From Litoditis marina (taxonomy: Eukaryota > Nematoda > Chromadorea > Rhabditida > Rhabditidae): a stretch of DNA of 64,000 nucleotides. Position 1 is the first letter of the stretch. Each line of letters opens with the position of its first letter. Under the pieces are notes generated by a model that searched no databases, was not told where the DNA came from, and saw nothing but the letters and a program-made list of their open reading frames with translations. The position numbers were made by a program, and so were the translations under genes. The stretch is taken from NCBI GenBank assembly GCA_964036275.1, contig CAXIWQ010000074.1:1-64000 (forward strand). Direction: 5' to 3'. Shown piece by piece: positions 20,081 to 34,508 of this stretch.

Positions 20081-22414
20081 GCTCATGGCTACAAAAACCT
20101 AATACGACTTTATATTCTGTGGCGCACAGCCACAAAAGACAAATTAACGCGGTTATTACCTCTTTGCCTTGCAGTTACAGAGAACATTTCATACGGCTAT
20201 CAAATCTGTTGCTCCCAGCTACAAAAACCTAATACGACAATCTATTCTGTGGCGCACAGCCACAAAATACGAATTTACGCGGTTATCGACTCTTTGGCTT
20301 GCAGCTACAGAAAAAAGTTTATATGGCTATCAAGTATGTTGCTCCCATCTAGAAAAACCCAATACAACTATCTATTCTGTGGCACACAGCCACAAAATAC
20401 GATATAACGCGGTTATCGACTCTTTGCCTTGCAGCTACAGAGAAAAGTTCATACGGCTATCAAGGCTGTTGCTCCCAGCTACAAAAACCTGATACGACAA
20501 TCTATTCTGTGGCGCACAGCCACAACAGACAAATTAACGCGGTTATTACCTCTTTGCCTTGCAGCTACAGAAAAAAATTCATACGGCTATCAAGTCTGTT
20601 GCTCCCAGCTACGAAAACCTAATACCATTTTATATTCTGTGGCGCACACCCACAAAAGACAAATTAACGCGGTTATTGACTCTTTGCCTCGCAGTTACAG
20701 AGAACATTTCATACGGCTATCAAATCTGTTGCTTCCAGCTACAAAAACCTAATACGACTATCTATTCTGTGGCGCACAGCCACAAAATACGAATTAACGC
20801 GGTTATCGACTGTTTGCTTTGCAGCTACAGAAAAAAGTTTATACGGCTATCAAGTCTGTTGCTCCCAGCTACAAAAACCTAATACGACTTTATATTCTGT
20901 GGCGCACAGCCACAAAAGATTTCACGCGGTTATTGACTCTTTGCCGTGCAGCTACAGAAAAAAAGTTTATACGGCTATCAAGTCTGTTGCTCATGGCTAC
21001 AAAAACCTAATACGACTTTATATTCTGTGGCGCACAGCCACAAAAGACAAATTAACGCGGTTATTACCTCTTTGCCTTGCAGTTACAGAGAACATTTCAT
21101 ACGGCTATCAAATCTGTTGCTCCCAGCTACAAAAACCTAATACGACAATCTATTCTGTGGCGCACAGCCACCAAATACGAATTTACGCGGTTATCGACTC
21201 TTTGGCTTGCAGCTACAGAAAAAAGTTTATATGGCTATCAAGTATGTTGCTCCAGCTAGAAAAACCCAATACAACTATCTATTCTGTGGCACACAGCCAC
21301 AAAATACGATATAACGCGGTTATCGACTCTTTGCCTTGCAGCTACAGAGAAAAGTTCATACGGCTATCAAGTCTGTTGCTCCCAGCTACAAAAACCTGAT
21401 ACGACAATCTATTCTGTGGCGCACAGCCACAACAGACAAATTAACGCGGTTATTACCTCTTTGCCTTGCAGCTACAGAAAAAAATTCATACGGCTATCAA
21501 GTCTGTTGCTCCCAGCTACGAAAACCTAATACGATTTTATATTCTGTGGCGCACACCCACAAAAGACAAATTAACGCGGTTATTGACTCTTTGCCGTGCA
21601 GCTACAGGAAAAAGGTTATACGGCTATTAAGTATGTTGCTCCCAGCTAAAAAACCTAATACGACTATCTATTCTGTGGCGCACAGCCACAAAATACGAAT
21701 TAACGCGGTTATCGACTCTTTGCCTTGCAGCTACAGAGAACAGTTCATACGGCTATCAAGTCTGTTGCTCCCAGCTACAAAAACCTAATACGACTATCTA
21801 TTCTGTGGCGCACAGCCACAAAATACGAATTAACGCGGTTATTGACTCTTTGCCTCGCAGTTACAGATAACATTTCATACGGCTATCAAATCTGTTGCTC
21901 CCAGCTACAAAAACCTAATACGACAATCTATTCTGTGGCGCACAGCCACAAAGACGAATTAACGCGGTTATTGACATTTTGACTTGCAGCTACAAAAAAA
22001 AATCATACGGCTATCAAGTCTGTTGCTTCCAACTACAGAAACATAATACGACAATCTATTCTGTGGCGCACAGCCACAAAACACGAAATATCGCGGTTAT
22101 CGACTTGTTGGCTTGCAGCTACAGAGAAAAGTTCATACGGCTATCAAGTCTGTTGCTCCCAGCTACAAAAACCTGATACGACAATCTATTCTGTGGCGCA
22201 CAGCCACAAAAGACAAATTAACGCGGTTATTACCTCTTTGCCTTGCAGCTACAGAAAAAAGTTCATACGGCTATCAAATCTGTTGCTCCCAGCTACAAAA
22301 ACCTAATACGACAATCTATTCTGTGGCGCACAGCCACAAAATACGAATTAACGCGGTTATCGACTCTTTGCCTTGCAGCTACAGAAAAAAATTCATACGG
22401 CTATCAAGTCTGTT
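20081..22414. repeat. 18-monomer HOR, unit 1 (2,334 bp)
   Basis: The GCTCATGG landmark at 20,081 corresponds to 22,415 and then 24,752, so units of 2,334 and 2,337 bp stand in tandem. The unit contains two copies of a series with CAAAAGATTTCACGCGG, CACAACAGACAAATT and GCACACCCACAAAAG monomers, so a nine-monomer subpattern may lie inside it. A one-base loss at 21,252 (GTTGCTCCAGC) is not shared with unit 2. Confidence 0.75.
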
Positions 22415-24751
22415 GCTCATGGCTACAAAAACCTAATACGACTTTATATTCTGTGGCGCACAGCCACAAAAGACAAATTAACGCGGTTATTACCTCTTTG
22501 CCTTGCAGTTACAGAGAACATGTCATACGGCTATCAAATCTGTTGCTCCCAGCTACAAAAACCTAATACGACAATCTATTCTGTGGCGCACAGCCACAAA
22601 ATACGAATTTACGCGGTTATCGACTCTTTGGCTTGCAGCTACAGAAAAAAGTTTATATGGCTATCAAGTATGTTGCTCCCATCTAGAAAAACCCAATACA
22701 ACTATCTATTCTGTGGCACACAGCCACAAAATACGATATAACGCGGTTATCGACTCTTTGCCTTGCAGCTACAGAGAAAAGTTCATACGGCTATCAAGGC
22801 TGTTGCTCCCAGCTACAAAAACCTGATACGACAATCTATTCTGTGGCGCACAGCCACAACAGACAAATTAACGCGGTTATTACCTCTTTGCCTTGCAGCT
22901 ACAGAAAAAAATTCATACGGCTATCAAGTCTGTTGCTCCCAGCTACGAAAACCTAATACCATTTTATATTCTGTGGCGCACACCCACAAAAGACAAATTA
23001 ACGCGGTTATTGACTCTTTGCCTCGCAGTTACAGAGAACATTTCATACGGCTATCAAATCTGTTGCTTCCAGCTACAAAAACCTAATACGACTATCTATT
23101 CTGTGGCGCACAGCCACAAAATACGAATTAAAGCGGTTATCGACTGTTTGCTTTGCAGCTACAGAAAAAAGTTTATACGGCTATCAAGTCTGTTGCTCCC
23201 AGCTACAAAAACCTAATACGACTTTATATTCTGTGGCGCACAGCCACAAAAGATTTCACGCGGTTATTGACTCTTTGCCGTGCAGCTACAGAAAAAAAGT
23301 TTATACGGCTATCAAGTCTGTTGCTCATGGCTACAAAAACCTAATACGACTTTATATTCTGTGGCGCACAGCCACAAAAGACAAATTAACGCGGTTATTA
23401 CCTCTTTGCCTTGCAGTTACAGAGAACATTTCATACGGCTATCAAATCTGTTGCTCCCAGCTACAAAAACCTAATACGACAATCTATTCTGTGGCGCACA
23501 GCCACCAAATACGAATTTACGCGGTTATCGACTCTTTGGCTTGCAGCTACAGAAAAAAAGTTTATATGGCTATCAAGTATGTTGCTCCCAGCTAGAAAAA
23601 CCCAATACAACTATCTATTCTGTGGCACACAGCCACAAAATACGATATAACGCGGTTATCGACTCTTTGCCTTGCAGCTACAGAGAAAAGTTCATACGGC
23701 TATCAAGTCTGTTGCTCCCAGCTACAAAAACCTGATACGACAATCTATTCTGTGGCGCACAGCCACAACAGACAAATTAACGCGGTTATTACCTCTTTGC
23801 CTTGCAGCTACAGAAAAAAATTCATACGGCTATCAAGTCTGTTGCTCCCAGCTACGAAAACCTAATACGATTTTATATTCTGTGGCGCACACCCACAAAA
23901 GACAAATTAACGCGGTTATTGACTCTTTGCCGTGCAGCTACAGGAAAAAGGTTATACGGCTATTAAGTATGTTGCTCCCAGCTAAAAAAACCTAATACGA
24001 CTATCTATTCTGTGGCGCACAGCCACAAAATACGAATTAACGCGGTTATCGACTCTTTGCCTTGCAGCTACAGAGAACAGTTCATACGGCTATCAAGTCT
24101 GTTGCTCCCAGCTACAAAAACCTAATACGACTATATATTCTGTGGCGCACAGCCACAAAAGACGAATTAACGCGGTTATTGACTCTTTGCCTCGCAGTTA
24201 CAGATAACATTTCATACGGCTATCAAATCTGTTGCTCCCAGCTACAAAAACCTAATACGACAATCTATTCTGTGGCGCACAGCCACAAAGACGAATTAAC
24301 GCGGTTATTGACATTTTGACTTGCAGCTACAAAAAAAAATCATACGGCTATCAAGTCTGTTGCTTCCAACTACAGAAACATAATACGACAATCTATTCTG
24401 TGGCGCACAGCCACAAAACACGAAATATCGCGGTTATCGACTTGTTGGCTTGCAGCTACAGAGAAAAGTTCATACGGCTATCAAGTCTGTTGCTCCCAGC
24501 TACAAAAACCTGATACGACAATCTATTCTGTGGCGCACAGCCACAAAAGACAAATTAACGCGGTTATTACCTCTTTGCCTTGCAGCTACAGAAAAAAGTT
24601 CATACGGCTATCAAATCTGTTGCTCCCAGCTACAAAAACCTAATACGACAATCTATTCTGTGGCGCACAGCCACAAAATACGAATTAACGCGGTTATCGA
24701 CTCTTTGCCTTGCAGCTACAGAAAAAAATTCATACGGCTATCAAGTCTGTT
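22415..24751. repeat. 18-monomer HOR, unit 2 (2,337 bp)
   Basis: Matches unit 1 at an offset that grows from 2,334 to 2,337 through small A-run and single-base indels. Private differences include GAATTAAAGCGG at 23,126 and GACGAATT versus TACGAATT at about 24,162. A third unit starts at 24,752 but is cut short: near 25,270 it jumps from a CAATTCATACGG-type monomer into the GCTAAAAAAACC monomer, leaving ten monomers before the next A-run monomer. Confidence 0.75.
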
Positions 24752-25794
24752 GCTCATGGCTACAAAAACCTAATACGACTTTATATTCTGTGGCGCACAG
24801 CCACAAAAGACAAATTAACGCGGTTATTACCTCTTTGCCTTGCAGTTACAGAGAACATGTCATACGGCTATCAAATCTGTTGCTCCCAGCTACAAAAACC
24901 TAATACGACAATCTATTATGTGGCGCACAGCCACAAAATACGAATTTACGCGGTTATCGACTCTTTGGCTTGCAGCTACAGAAAAAAGTTTATATGGCTA
25001 TCAAGTATGTTGCTCCCAGCTAGAAAAACCCAATACAACTATCTATTCTGTGGCACACAGCCACAAAATACGATATAACGCGGTTATCGACTCTTTGCCT
25101 TGCAGCTACAGAAAAAAGTTCATACGGCTATCAAGTCTGTTGCTCCCAGCTACAAAAACCTGATACGACAATCTATTCTGTGGCGCACAGCCACAACAGA
25201 CAAATTAACGCGGTTATTACCTCTTTGCCTTGCAGCTACAGAAAAAAATTCATACGGCTATCAAGTATGTTGCTCCCAGCTAAAAAAACCTAATACGACT
25301 ATCTATTCTGTGGCGCACAGCCACAAAATACGAATTAACGCGGTTATCGACTCTTTGCCTTGCAGCTACAGAGAACAGTTCATACGGCTATCAAGTCTGT
25401 TGCTCCCAGCTACAAAAACCTAATACGACTATATATTCTGTGGCGCACAGCCACAAAAGACGAATTAACGCGGTTATTGACTCTTCGCCTCGCAGTTACA
25501 GATAACATTTTATACGGCTATCAAATCTGTTGCTCCCAGCTACAAAAACCTAATACGACAATCTATTCTGTGGCGCACAGCCACAAAGACGAATTAACGC
25601 GGTTATTGACATTTTGACTTGCAGCTACAAAAAAAAATCATACGGCTATCAAGTCTGTTGCTTCCAACTACAGAAACATAATACGACAATCTATTCTGTG
25701 GCGCACAGCCACAAAACACGAAATATCGCGGTTATCGACTTGTTGGCTTGCAGCTACAGAGAAAAGTTCATACGGCTATCAAGTCTGTTGCTCC
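23005..25794. repeat. Duplicated 2.8-kb segment, copy 1 (offset 3,637)
   Basis: Matches 26,643-29,431 at an offset of 3,637-3,638 (28 monomers). The left limit is set by GCACACCCAC against GCACAGCCAC upstream of it. The right limit is where CTCCCAGC continues here but CTCATGGC continues in the copy. It overlaps the end of the 18-monomer unit 2, so duplications in this region are layered rather than neatly tandem. Confidence 0.7.
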
Positions 25795-26642
25795 CAGCTA
25801 CAAAAACCTGATACGACAATCTATTCTGTGGCGCACAGCCACAAAAGACAAATTAACGCGGTTATTACCTCTTTGCCTTGCCGCTACAGAAAAAAAGTTC
25901 ATACGGCTATCAAATCTGTTGCTCCCAGCTACAAAAACCTAATACGACAATCTATTCTGTGGCGCACAGCCACAAAATACGAATTAACGCGGTTATCGAC
26001 TCTTTGCCTTGCAGCTACAGAGAACAGTTCACACGGCTATCAAATCTGTTGCTCCCAGCTACAAAAACCTAATACGACAATCTATTCTGTGGCGCACAGC
26101 CACAAAATACGAATTATCGCGGTTATCGACTTGTTGTCTTGCAGCTACAGAGAAAAGTTCATACGGCTATCAAGTCTGTTGCTCCCAGCTACAAAAACCT
26201 GATACGACAATCTATTCTGTGGCGCACAGCCACAAAAGACAAATTAACGCGGTTATTACCTCTTTGCCTTGCAGCTACAGAAAAAAATTCATACGGCTAT
26301 CAAGTCTGTTGCTCCCAGCTACGAAAACCTAATACGACTTTATATTCTGTGGCGCACAGCCACAAAAGACAAATTAACGCGGTTATTGACTCTTTGCCGT
26401 GCAGCTACAGGAAAAAGGTTATACGGCTATCAAGTATGTTGCTCCCAGCTAAAAAAAAACCTAATACGACTATCTATTCTGTGGCGCACAGCCACAAAAT
26501 ACGAATTAACGCGGTTATCGACTCTTTGCCTTGCAGCTACAGAGAAAAGTTCATACGGCTATCAAGTCTGTTGCTCCCAGCTACAAAAACCTAATACGAC
26601 TATATATTCTGTGGCGCACAGCCACAAAAGACGAATTAACGC

Positions 26643-29431
26643 GGTTATTGACTCTTTGCCTCGCAGTTACAGAGAACATTTCATACGGCTATCAAATCTG
26701 TTGCTTCCAGCTACAAAAACCTAATACGACTATCTATTCTGTGGCGCACAGCCACAAAATACGAATTAACGCGGTTATCGACTGTTTGCTTTGCAGCTAC
26801 AGAAAAAAGTTTATACGGCTATCAAGTCTGTTGCTCCCAGCTACAAAAACCTAATACGACTTTTTATTCTGTGGCGCACAGCCACAAAAGATTTCACGCG
26901 GTTATTGACTCTTTGCCGTGCAGCTACAGAAAAAAAGTTTATACGGCTATCAAGTCTGTTGCTCATGGCTACAAAAACCTAATACGACTTTATATTCTGT
27001 GGCGCACAGCCACAAAAGACAAATCAACGCGGTTATTACCTCTTTGCCTTGCAGTTACAGAGAACATTTCATACGGCTATCAAATCTGTTGCTCCCAGCT
27101 ACAAAAACCTAATACGACAATCTATTCTGTGGCGCACAGCCACCAAATACGAATTTACGAGGTTATCGACTCTTTGGCTTGCAGCTACAGAAAAACGTTT
27201 GTATGGCTATCAAGTATGTTGCTCCCAGCTAGAAAAACCCAATACAACTATCTATTCTGTGGCACACAGCCACAAAATACGATATAACGCGGTTATCGAC
27301 TCTTTGCCTTGCAGCTACAGAGAAAAGTTCATACGGCTATCAAGTCTGTTGCTCCCAGCTACAAAAACCTGATACGACAATCTATTCTGTGGCGCACAGC
27401 CACAACAGAAAAATTAACGCGGTTATTACCTCTTTGCCTTGCAGCTACAGAAAAAAATTCATACGGCTATCAAGTCTGTTGCTCCCAGCTACGAAAACCT
27501 AATACGATTTTATATTCTGTGGCGCACACCCACAAAAGACAAATTAACGCGGTTATTGACTCTTTGCCGTGCAGCTACAGGAAAAAGGTTATACGGCTAT
27601 TAAGTATGTTGCTCCCAGCTAAAAAAACCTAATACGACTATCTATTCTGTGGCGCACAGCCACAAAATACGAATTAACGCGGTTATCGACTCTTTGCCTT
27701 GCAGCTACAGAGAACAGTTCATACGGCTATCAAGTCTGTTGCTCCCAGCTACAAAAACCTAATACGACTATATATTCTGTGGCGCACAGCCACAAAAGAC
27801 GAATTAACGCGGTTATTGACTCTTTGCCTCGCAGTTACAGATAACATTTCATACGGCTATCAAATCTGTTGCTCCCAGCTACAAAAACCTAATACGACAA
27901 TCTATTCTGTGGCGCACAGCCACAAAGACGAATTAACGCGGTTATTGACATTTTGACTTGCAGCTACAAAAAAAAATCATACGGCTATCAAGTCTGTTGC
28001 TTCCAACTACAGAAACATAATACGACAATCTATTCTGTGGCGCACAGCCACAAAACACGAAATATCGTGGTTATCGACTTGTTGGCTTGCAGCTACAGAG
28101 AAAAGTTCATACGGCTATCAAGTCTGTTGCTCCCAGCTACAAAAACCTGATACGACAATCTATTCTGTGGCGCACAGCCACAAAAGACAAATTAACGCGG
28201 TTATTACCTCTTTGCCTTGCAGCTACAGAAAAAAGTTCATACGGCTATCAAATCTGTTGCTCCCAGCTACAAAAACCTAATACGACAATCTATTCTGTGG
28301 CGCACAGCCACAAAATACGAATTAACGCGGTTATCGACTCTTTGCCTTGCAGCTACAGAAAAAAATTCATACGGCTATCAAGTCTGTTGCTCATGGCTAC
28401 AAAAACCTAATACGACTTTATATTCTGTGGCGCACAGCCACAAAAGACAAATTAACGCGGTTATTACCTCTTTGCCTTGCAGTTACAGAGAACATGTCAT
28501 ACGGCTATCAAATCTGTTGCTCCCAGCTACAAAAACCTAATACGACAATCTATTATGTGGCGCACAGCCACAAAATACGAATTTACGCGGTTATCGACTC
28601 TTTGGCTTGCAGCTACAGAAAAAAGTTTATATGGCTATCAAGTATGTTGCTCCCAGCTAGAAAAACCCAATACAACTATTTATTCTGTGGCACACAGCCA
28701 CAAAATAGGATATAACGCGGTTATCGACTCTTTGCCTTGCAGCTACAGAAAAAAGTTCATACGGCTATCAAGTCTGTTGCTCCCAGCTACAAAAACCTGA
28801 TACGACAATCTATTCTGTGGCGCACAGCCACAACAGACAAATTAACGCGGTTATTACCTCTTTGCCTTGCAGCTACAGAAAAAAATTCATACGGCTATCA
28901 AGTATGTTGCTCCCAGCTAAAAAAACCTAATACGACTATCTATTCTGTGGCGCACAGCCACAAAATACGAATTAACGCGGTTATCGACTCTTTGCCTTGC
29001 AGCTACAGAGAACAGTTCATACGGCTATCAAGTCTGTTGCTCCCAGCTACAAAAACCTAATACGACTATATATTCTGTGGCGCACAGCCACAAAAGACGA
29101 ATTAACGCGGTTATTGACTCTTCGCCTCGCAGTTACAGATAACATTTTATACGGCTATCAAATCTGTTGCTCCCAGCTACAAAAACCTAATACGACAATC
29201 TATTCTGTGGCGCACAGCCACAAAGACGAATTAACGCGGTTATTGACATTTTGACTTGCAGCTACAAAAAAAAATCATACGGCTATCAAGTCTGTTGCTT
29301 CCAACTACAGAAACATAATACGACAATCTATTCTGTGGCGCACAGCCACAAAACACGAAATATCGCGGTTATCGACTTGTTGGCTTGCAGCTACAGAGAA
29401 AAGTTCATACGGCTATCAAGTCTGTTGCTCA
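26643..29431. repeat. Duplicated 2.8-kb segment, copy 2 (offset 3,637)
   Basis: Partner of 23,005-25,794. It has private changes: CGAGGTTATCGAC (about 27,158), AAACGTTTGTATGG (about 27,194), CACAACAGAAAAATT (about 27,403), TATCGTGGTTATC (about 28,064) and ATAGGATATAACG (about 28,705). The TATCGTGG change is shared with 29,881 and so was copied on into the 1,816-bp duplication. Confidence 0.7.
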
Positions 29432-31247
29432 TGGCTACAAAAACCTAATACGACTTTATATTCTGTGGCGCACAGCCACAAAAGACAAATTAACGCGGTT
29501 ATTACCTCTTTGCCTTGCAGCTACAGAGAACAGTTCATACGGCTATCAAGTCTGTTGCTCCCAGCTACAAAAACCTAATACGACTATATATTCTGTGGCG
29601 CACAGCCACAAAAGACGAATTAACGCGGTTATTGACTCTTTGCCTCGCAGTTACAGATAACATTTCATACGGCTATCAAATCTGTTGCTCCCAGCTACAA
29701 AAACCTAATACGACAATCTATTCTGTGGCGCACAGCCACAAAGACGAATTAACGCGGTTATTGACATTTTGACTTGCAGCTACAAAAAAAAATCATACGG
29801 CTATCAAGTCTGTTGCTTCCAACTACAGAAACATAATACGACAATCTATTCTGTGGCGCACAGCCACAAAACACGAAATATCGTGGTTATCGACTTGTTG
29901 GCTTGCAGCTACAGAGAAAAGTTCATACGGCTATCAAGTCTGTTGCTCCCAGCTACAAAAACCTGATACGACAATCTATTCTGTGGCGCACAGCCACAAA
30001 AGACAAATTAACGCGGTTATTACCTCTTTGCCTTGCAGCTACAGAAAAAAGTTCATACGGCTATCAAATCTGTTGCTCCCAGCTACAAAAACCTAATACG
30101 ACAATCTATTCTGTGGCGCACAGCCACAAAATACGAATTAACGCGGTTATCGACTCTTTGCCTTGCAGCTACAGAAAAAAATTCATACGGCTATCAAGTC
30201 TGTTGCTCATGGCTACAAAAACCTAATACGACTTTATATTCTGTGGCGCACAGCCACAAAAGACAAATTAACGCGGTTATTACCTCTTTGCCTTGCAGTT
30301 ACAGAGAACATGTCATACGGCTATCAAATCTGTTGCTCCCAGCTACAAAAACCTAATACGACAATCTATTATGTGGCGCACAGCCACAAAATACGAATTT
30401 ACGCGGTTATCGACTCTTTGGCTTGCAGCTACAGAAAAAAGTTTATATGGCTATCAAGTATGTTGCTCCCAGCTAGAAAAACCCAATACAACTATTTATT
30501 CTGTGGCACACAGCCACAAAATACGATATAACGCGGTTATCGACTCTTTGCCTTGCAGCTACAGAAAAAAGTTCATACGGCTATCAAGTCTGTTGCTCCC
30601 AGCTACAAAAACCTGATACGACAATCTATTCTGTGGCGCACAGCCACAACAGACAAATTAACGCGGTTATTACCTCTTTGCCTTGCAGCTACAGAAAAAA
30701 ATTCATACGGCTATCAAGTATGTTGCTCCCAGCTAAAAAAACCTAATACGACTATCTATTCTGTGGCGCACAGCCACAAAATACGAATTAACGCGGTTAT
30801 CGACTCTTTGCCTTGCAGCTACAGAGAACAGTTCATACGGCTATCAAGTCTGTTGCTCCCAGCTACAAAAACCTAATACGACTATATATTCTGTGGCGCA
30901 CAGCCACAAAAGACGAATTAACGCGGTTATTGACTCTTCGCCTCGCAGTTACAGATAACATTTTATACGGCTATCAAATCTGTTGCTCCCAGCTACAAAA
31001 ACCTAATACGACAATCTATTCTGTGGCGCACAGCCACAAAGACGAATTAACGCGGTTATTGACATTTTGACTTGCAGCTACAAAAAAAAATCATACGGCT
31101 ATCAAGTCTGTTGCTTCCAACTACAGAAACATAATACGACAATCTATTCTGTGGCGCACAGCCACAAAACACGAAATATCGCGGTTATCGACTTGTTGGC
31201 TTGCAGCTACAGAGAAAAGTTCATACGGCTATCAAGTCTGTTGCTCC
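27692..31247. repeat. Pair of 14-monomer segments (offset 1,816 bp)
   Basis: About 27,692-29,431 matches about 29,508-31,247 at an offset of 1,816. Both carry TATCGTGGTTATC (28,064 and 29,880) and CAACTATTTATTCTGTGGCA (28,672 and 30,488), variants not seen in the older source at 23-25.8 kb, so this duplication came after those changes. The second copy lacks the ATAGGATATAACG change of the first. Separately, about 29,508-32,121 matches 24,055-26,668 at an offset of 5,453. Confidence 0.7.
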
Positions 31248-31816
31248 CAGCTACAAAAACCTGATACGACAATCTATTCTGTGGCGCACAGCCACAAAAG
31301 ACAAATTAACGCGGTTATTACCTCTTTGCCTTGCCGCTACAGAAAAAAAGTTCATACGGCTATCAAATCTGTTGCTCCCAGCTACAAAAACCTAATACGA
31401 CAATCTATTCTGTGGCGCACAGCCACAAAATACGAATTAACGCGGTTATCGACTCTTTGCCTTGCAGCTACAGAGAACAGTTCACACGGCTATCAAATCT
31501 GTTGCTCCCAGCTACAAAAACCTAATACGACAATCTATTCTGTGGCGCACAGCCACAAAATACGAATTATCGCGGTTATCGACTTGTTGTCTTGCAGCTA
31601 CAGAGAAAAGTTCATACGGCTATCAAGTCTGTTGCTCCCAGCTACAAAAACCTGATACGACAATCTATTCTGTGGCGCACAGCCACAAAAGACAAATTAA
31701 CGCGGTTATTACCTCTTTGCCTTGCAGCTACAGAAAAAAATTCATACGGCTATCAAGTCTGTTGCTCCCAGCTACGAAAACCTAATACGACTTTATATTC
31801 TGTGGCGCACAGCCAC

Positions 31817-33162
31817 AAAAGACAAATTAACGCGGTTATTGACTCTTTGCCGTGCAGCTACAGGAAAAAGGTTATACGGCTATCAAGTATGTTGCTCCCA
31901 GCTAAAAAAAAACCTAATACGACTATCTATTCTGTGGCGCACAGCCACAAAATACGAATTAACGCGGTTATCGACTCTTTGCCTTGCAGCTACAGAGAAA
32001 AGTTCATACGGCTATCAAGTCTGTTGCTCCCAGCTACAAAAACCTAATACGACTATATATTCTGTGGCGCACAGCCACAAAAGACGAATTAACGCGGTTA
32101 TTGACTCTTTGCCTCGCAGTTACAGATAACATTTCATACGGCTATCAAATCTGTTGCTCCCAGCTACAAAAACCTGATACGACAATCTATTCTGTGGCGC
32201 ACAGCCACAAAGACGAATTAACGCGGTTATTGACATTTTGACTTGCAGCTACAAAAAAAATCATACGGCTATCAAGTCTGTTGCTTCCAACTACAGAAAC
32301 ATAATACGACAATCTATTCTGTGGCGCACAGCCACAAAACACGAAATATCGCGGTTATCGACTTGTTGGCTTGCAGCTACAGAGAAAAGTTCATACGGCT
32401 ATCAAGTCTGTTGCTCCCAGCTACAAAAACCTGATACGACAATCTATTCTGTGGCGCACAGCCACAAAAGACAAATTAACGCGGTTATTACCTCTTTGCC
32501 TTGTAGCTACAGAAAAAAGTTCATACGGCTATCAAATCTGTTGGTCCCAGCTACAAAAACCTAATACGACAATCTATTCTGTGGCGCACAGCCACAAAAT
32601 ACAAATTATCGCGGTTATCGACTTGTTGGCTTGCAGCTACCGAGAAAAGTTCATACGGCTATCAAGTCTGTTGCTCCCAGCTACAAAAACCTAATACGAC
32701 TATATATTCTGTGGCGCACAGCCACAAAAGACGAATTAACGCGGTTATTGACTCTTTGCCTCGCAGTTACAGAGAACATTTCATACGGCTATCAAATCTA
32801 TTGCTCCCAGCTACAAAAACCTAATACGACAATCTATTCTGTGGCGCACAGCCACAAAGACGAATTAACGCGGTTATTGCCATTTTGACTTGCAGCTACA
32901 AAAAAAATCATACGGCCATCAAGTCTGTTGCTTCCAACTACAAAAACATAATACGACTTTATATTATGTGGCGCACAGCCACAAAATACAAATTAACGCG
33001 GTTATTGACTCTTTGCCTTGCAGTTACAGAGAACATTTCATACGGCTATCAAATCTGTTGCTCCCAGCTACAAAAACCTAATACGACTTTATATTCTGTG
33101 GCGCACAGCCACAAAAGACAAATTAACGCGGTTATTACCTCTTTGCCTTGCAGCTACAGAAA
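31817..33162. repeat. Tandem duplication unit 1 (about 1,346 bp, out of monomer register)
   Basis: Starts in subrepeat C (CACAAAAGACAAATT) and ends in subrepeat A (TTGCAGCTACAGAAAA). It is repeated directly at 33,163-34,508. The length equals ten monomers plus about 46 bp, close to one subrepeat C, so the joint is out of register with the 130-bp period. Shared rare bases are CTTGTAGCTACAG (about 32,504 and 33,849), CTACCGAGAAAAG (about 32,637 and 33,982) and AAATCTATTGCTCCC (about 32,795 and 34,140). Confidence 0.75.
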
Positions 33163-34508
33163 AAAAGACAAATTAACGCGGTTATTGACTCTTTGCCGTG
33201 CAGCTACAGGAAAAAGGTTATACGGCTATCAAGTATGTTGCTCCCAGCTAAAAAAAAACCTAATACGACTATCTTTCTGTGGCGCACAGCCACAAAATAC
33301 GAATTAACGCGGTTATCGACTCTTTGCCTTGCAGCTACAGAGAAAAGTTCATACGGCTATCAAGTCTGTTGCTCCCAGCTACAAAAACCTAATACGACTA
33401 TATATTCTGTGGCGCACAGCCACAAAAGACGAATTAACGCGGTTATTGACTCTTTGCCTCGCAGTTACAGATAACATTTCATACGGCTATCAAATCTGTT
33501 GCTCCCAGCTACAAAAACCTGATACGACAATCTATTCTGTGGCGCACAGCCACAAAGACGAATTAACGCGGTTATTGACATTTTGACTTGCAGCTACAAA
33601 AAAAATCATACGGCTATCAAGTCTGTTGCTTCCAACTACAGAAACATAATACGACAATCTATTCTGTGGCGCACAGCCACAAAACACGAAATATCGCGGT
33701 TATCGACTTGTTGGCTTGCAGCTACAGAGAAAAGTTCATACGGCTATCAAGTCTGTTGCTCCCAGCTACAAAAACCTGATACGACAATCTATTCTGTGGC
33801 GCACAGCCACAAAAGACAAATTAACGCGGTTATTACCTCTTTGCCTTGTAGCTACAGAAAAAAGTTCATACGGCTATCAAATCTGTTGGTCCCAGCTACA
33901 AAAACCTAATACGACAATCTATTCTGTGGCGCACAGCCACAAAATACAAATTATCGCGGTTATCGACTTGTTGGCTTGCAGCTACCGAGAAAAGTTCATA
34001 CGGCTATCAAGTCTGTTGCTCCCAGCTACAAAAACCTAATACGACTATATATTCTGTGGCGCACAGCCACAAAAGACGAATTAACGCGGTTATTGACTCT
34101 TTGCCTCGCAGTTACAGAGAACATTTCATACGGCTATCAAATCTATTGCTCCCAGCTACAAAAACCTAATACGACAATCTATTCTGTGGCGCACAGCCAC
34201 AAAGACGAATTAACGCGGTTATTGACATTTTGACTTGCAGCTACAAAAAAAAAGCATACGGCTATCAAGTCTGTTGCTTCCAACTACAAAAACATAATAC
34301 GACTTTATATTCTGTGGCGCACAGCCACAAAATACAAATTAACGCGGTTATTGACTCTTTGCCTTGCAGTTACAGAGAACATTTCATACGGCTATCAAAT
34401 CTGTTGCTCCCAGCTACAAAAACCTAATACGACTTTATATTCTGTGGCGCACAGCCACAAAAGACAAATTAACGCGGTTATTACCTCTTTGCCTTGCAGC
34501 TACAGAAA
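33163..34508. repeat. Tandem duplication unit 2 (about 1,346 bp)
   Basis: Second copy of 31,817-33,162. At its left joint the array reads TTGCAGCTACAGAAAAAAAG then ACAAATTAACGCGG, so AATTAACGCGG recurs only 50 bp after the previous one: a truncated monomer that has lost about 80 bp. A single A is missing at about 33,274 (CTATCTTTCTGTGG), changing the offset from 1,346 to 1,345. It also differs from unit 1 by GTTATTGACATT (unit 1 has GTTATTGCCATT at about 32,875). Confidence 0.75.

Noticed and set aside
33140..33180. Mobile element insertion or excision scar at the short monomer near 33,163
   Set aside because: No target-site duplication or foreign bases are present. The joint is explained by the tandem duplication of about 1,346 bp whose two ends lie in A-tracts of different subrepeats.
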